Assembly (NCBI GenBank): GCA_963969345.1
Contig: OZ017768.1
Coordinates: forward strand, 8,890,718 to 8,954,717
DNA: 64,000 nucleotides
Direction of reading: 5' to 3'
From: Turbatrix aceti
Taxonomy: Eukaryota; Nematoda; Chromadorea; Rhabditida; Panagrolaimidae
Shown: positions 63,331-64,000 of the stretch, piece by piece
Numbering within the stretch: the first letter of the stretch is position 1
How the letters are laid out: each line of letters starts with the position of its first letter
Position numbers and translations under genes: made by a program
The notes under the pieces: generated by a model
What the model saw: the letters and a program-made list of their open reading frames with translations, nothing else
Told to the model about the DNA's origin: nothing
The model's database searches: none

Positions 63331-64000
63331 TTATTCTTCCGCAGCATCCTTCTTGTTCAGATCAGTCAGATTCATATGAATACTGTGTGCCACCGACTTT
63401 TTAGGCATAAATTTGCGTTGAATTTCCTCAATAGGAAGACCCTTTGTTTCGGGTAGGACGTTGTAGACAAAAAATGCACCGAGAAAAGTGATCACCGCAA
63501 AGATCAGGTAAGTGCAATAAGGAGTGATTGCTTCCATGACCGAAAGGAATGTCAGTGAAATGAAAAGATTGGACCACCAGTTAGCAGCCGTTGCCATCGC
63601 GGCGCACTTGCTTCGGGCCCAGAGAGGGTAGAATTCTGCGTTTAGGACCCAGGGCAAAGATGCTGAAAGAATGAAAAATTTTGAAAAATTTTGTGAACAT
63701 TTTGACTTACAGAATCCGACTGAAAAAACGGCAAGAAAAACAAGCACGCATACGAGAGGCACCCAGGACCACGGCGTATGACAATGACCTTCGTAGAACG
63801 ACCAGCGTGCTCCAATAGTTGGTCCTTCGCAGGTTGCATTGTTGCCGACGGGAAGGCAGTAGCCAGGTGCCGAGGTGTAAAGATCAGGCGGTCCACAGAA
63901 TCCACATTCGGGATCTCGGATGCACGATGCGCAACTTGCGTGCTGAGAGCAGTGAATTACAGAAAGCGTCGAAGATGCTTGAGGCACGACTACGCCGGAC
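63331..64000 (-). CDS. Proton/myo-inositol cotransporter-like 2, 5' part beyond the window
   Basis: Last exon 63331-63662 and preceding exon 63712 to the window edge, intron 49 bp at the same place as in the neighbour. Encodes the PSI-like loop ([21 protein letters not shown]), then [51 protein letters not shown] and a charged tail. Clearly a paralogue of the gene at 60630, arranged tail to tail with it; the 289-bp spacer between them is AT-rich and holds both 3' ends. Confidence 0.9.
   Translation of the reverse strand, partial: [222 protein letters not shown]

Overview
The window is nuclear DNA of a nematode. Evidence seen directly: introns of about 43-60 bp ending in TTTTCAG, a 5S rRNA very close to the C. 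elegans sequence, two intron-containing tRNA-Leu genes, families of seven-pass receptors and secreted class 3 lipases of nematode type, and a perfect 22-nt copy of the nematode spliced leader SL1 inside a retrotransposon LTR. The species cannot be named from the sequence.

Layout. Two gaps of exactly 200 N (2817-3016, 43664-43863) split the window into three contigs. 1-2816 repeats 7967-10781 almost exactly, and 43864-53972 repeats 33537-43663 almost exactly. Both repeats run up to a gap, so they may be unmerged contig overlaps or haplotypes rather than true duplications. 1-17030: five-exon seven-pass receptor genes, tRNA-Leu genes, a cathepsin L-like protease and two foldback transposons. 17605-21905: a coiled-coil protein, tRNA-Gly, 5S rRNA, a 1-kb inverted-repeat element and a two-exon receptor of a second family. 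22471-26522: a receptor split by a GC-rich hAT-like MITE, then an MFSD8-like transporter. 26511-28523: a tandem duplication and a small acidic ORF. 29421-53918: class 3 lipase genes on the minus strand; the first is split by a 6.1-kb BEL/Pao retrotransposon, and most of the array appears twice. 55608-58060: two more lipases on the plus strand, the second membrane-anchored. 58539-60515: a second copy of the first foldback family. 60630-64000: two convergent proton/myo-inositol cotransporter-like genes.

The region looks like accessory, fast-evolving nematode DNA: chemoreceptor-type receptors and probably gut-expressed digestive hydrolases (lipases with a shared GATA-like upstream block, a cathepsin), heavily hit by transposons. 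Four elements lie inside exons. In the three cases that can be resolved (BEL/Pao in a lipase, a foldback element in a receptor, the hAT-like MITE in another receptor), removing the element plus one target duplication gives an exact open reading frame, so the insertions are recent.

The most striking observation is the BEL/Pao element. Its LTR carries the exact SL1 sequence on the sense strand, placed directly after two small palindromes and directly before an AATAAA signal, and its gag ATG lies 5 nt after a strong splice acceptor. This suggests an element that has captured or mimics the spliced leader.
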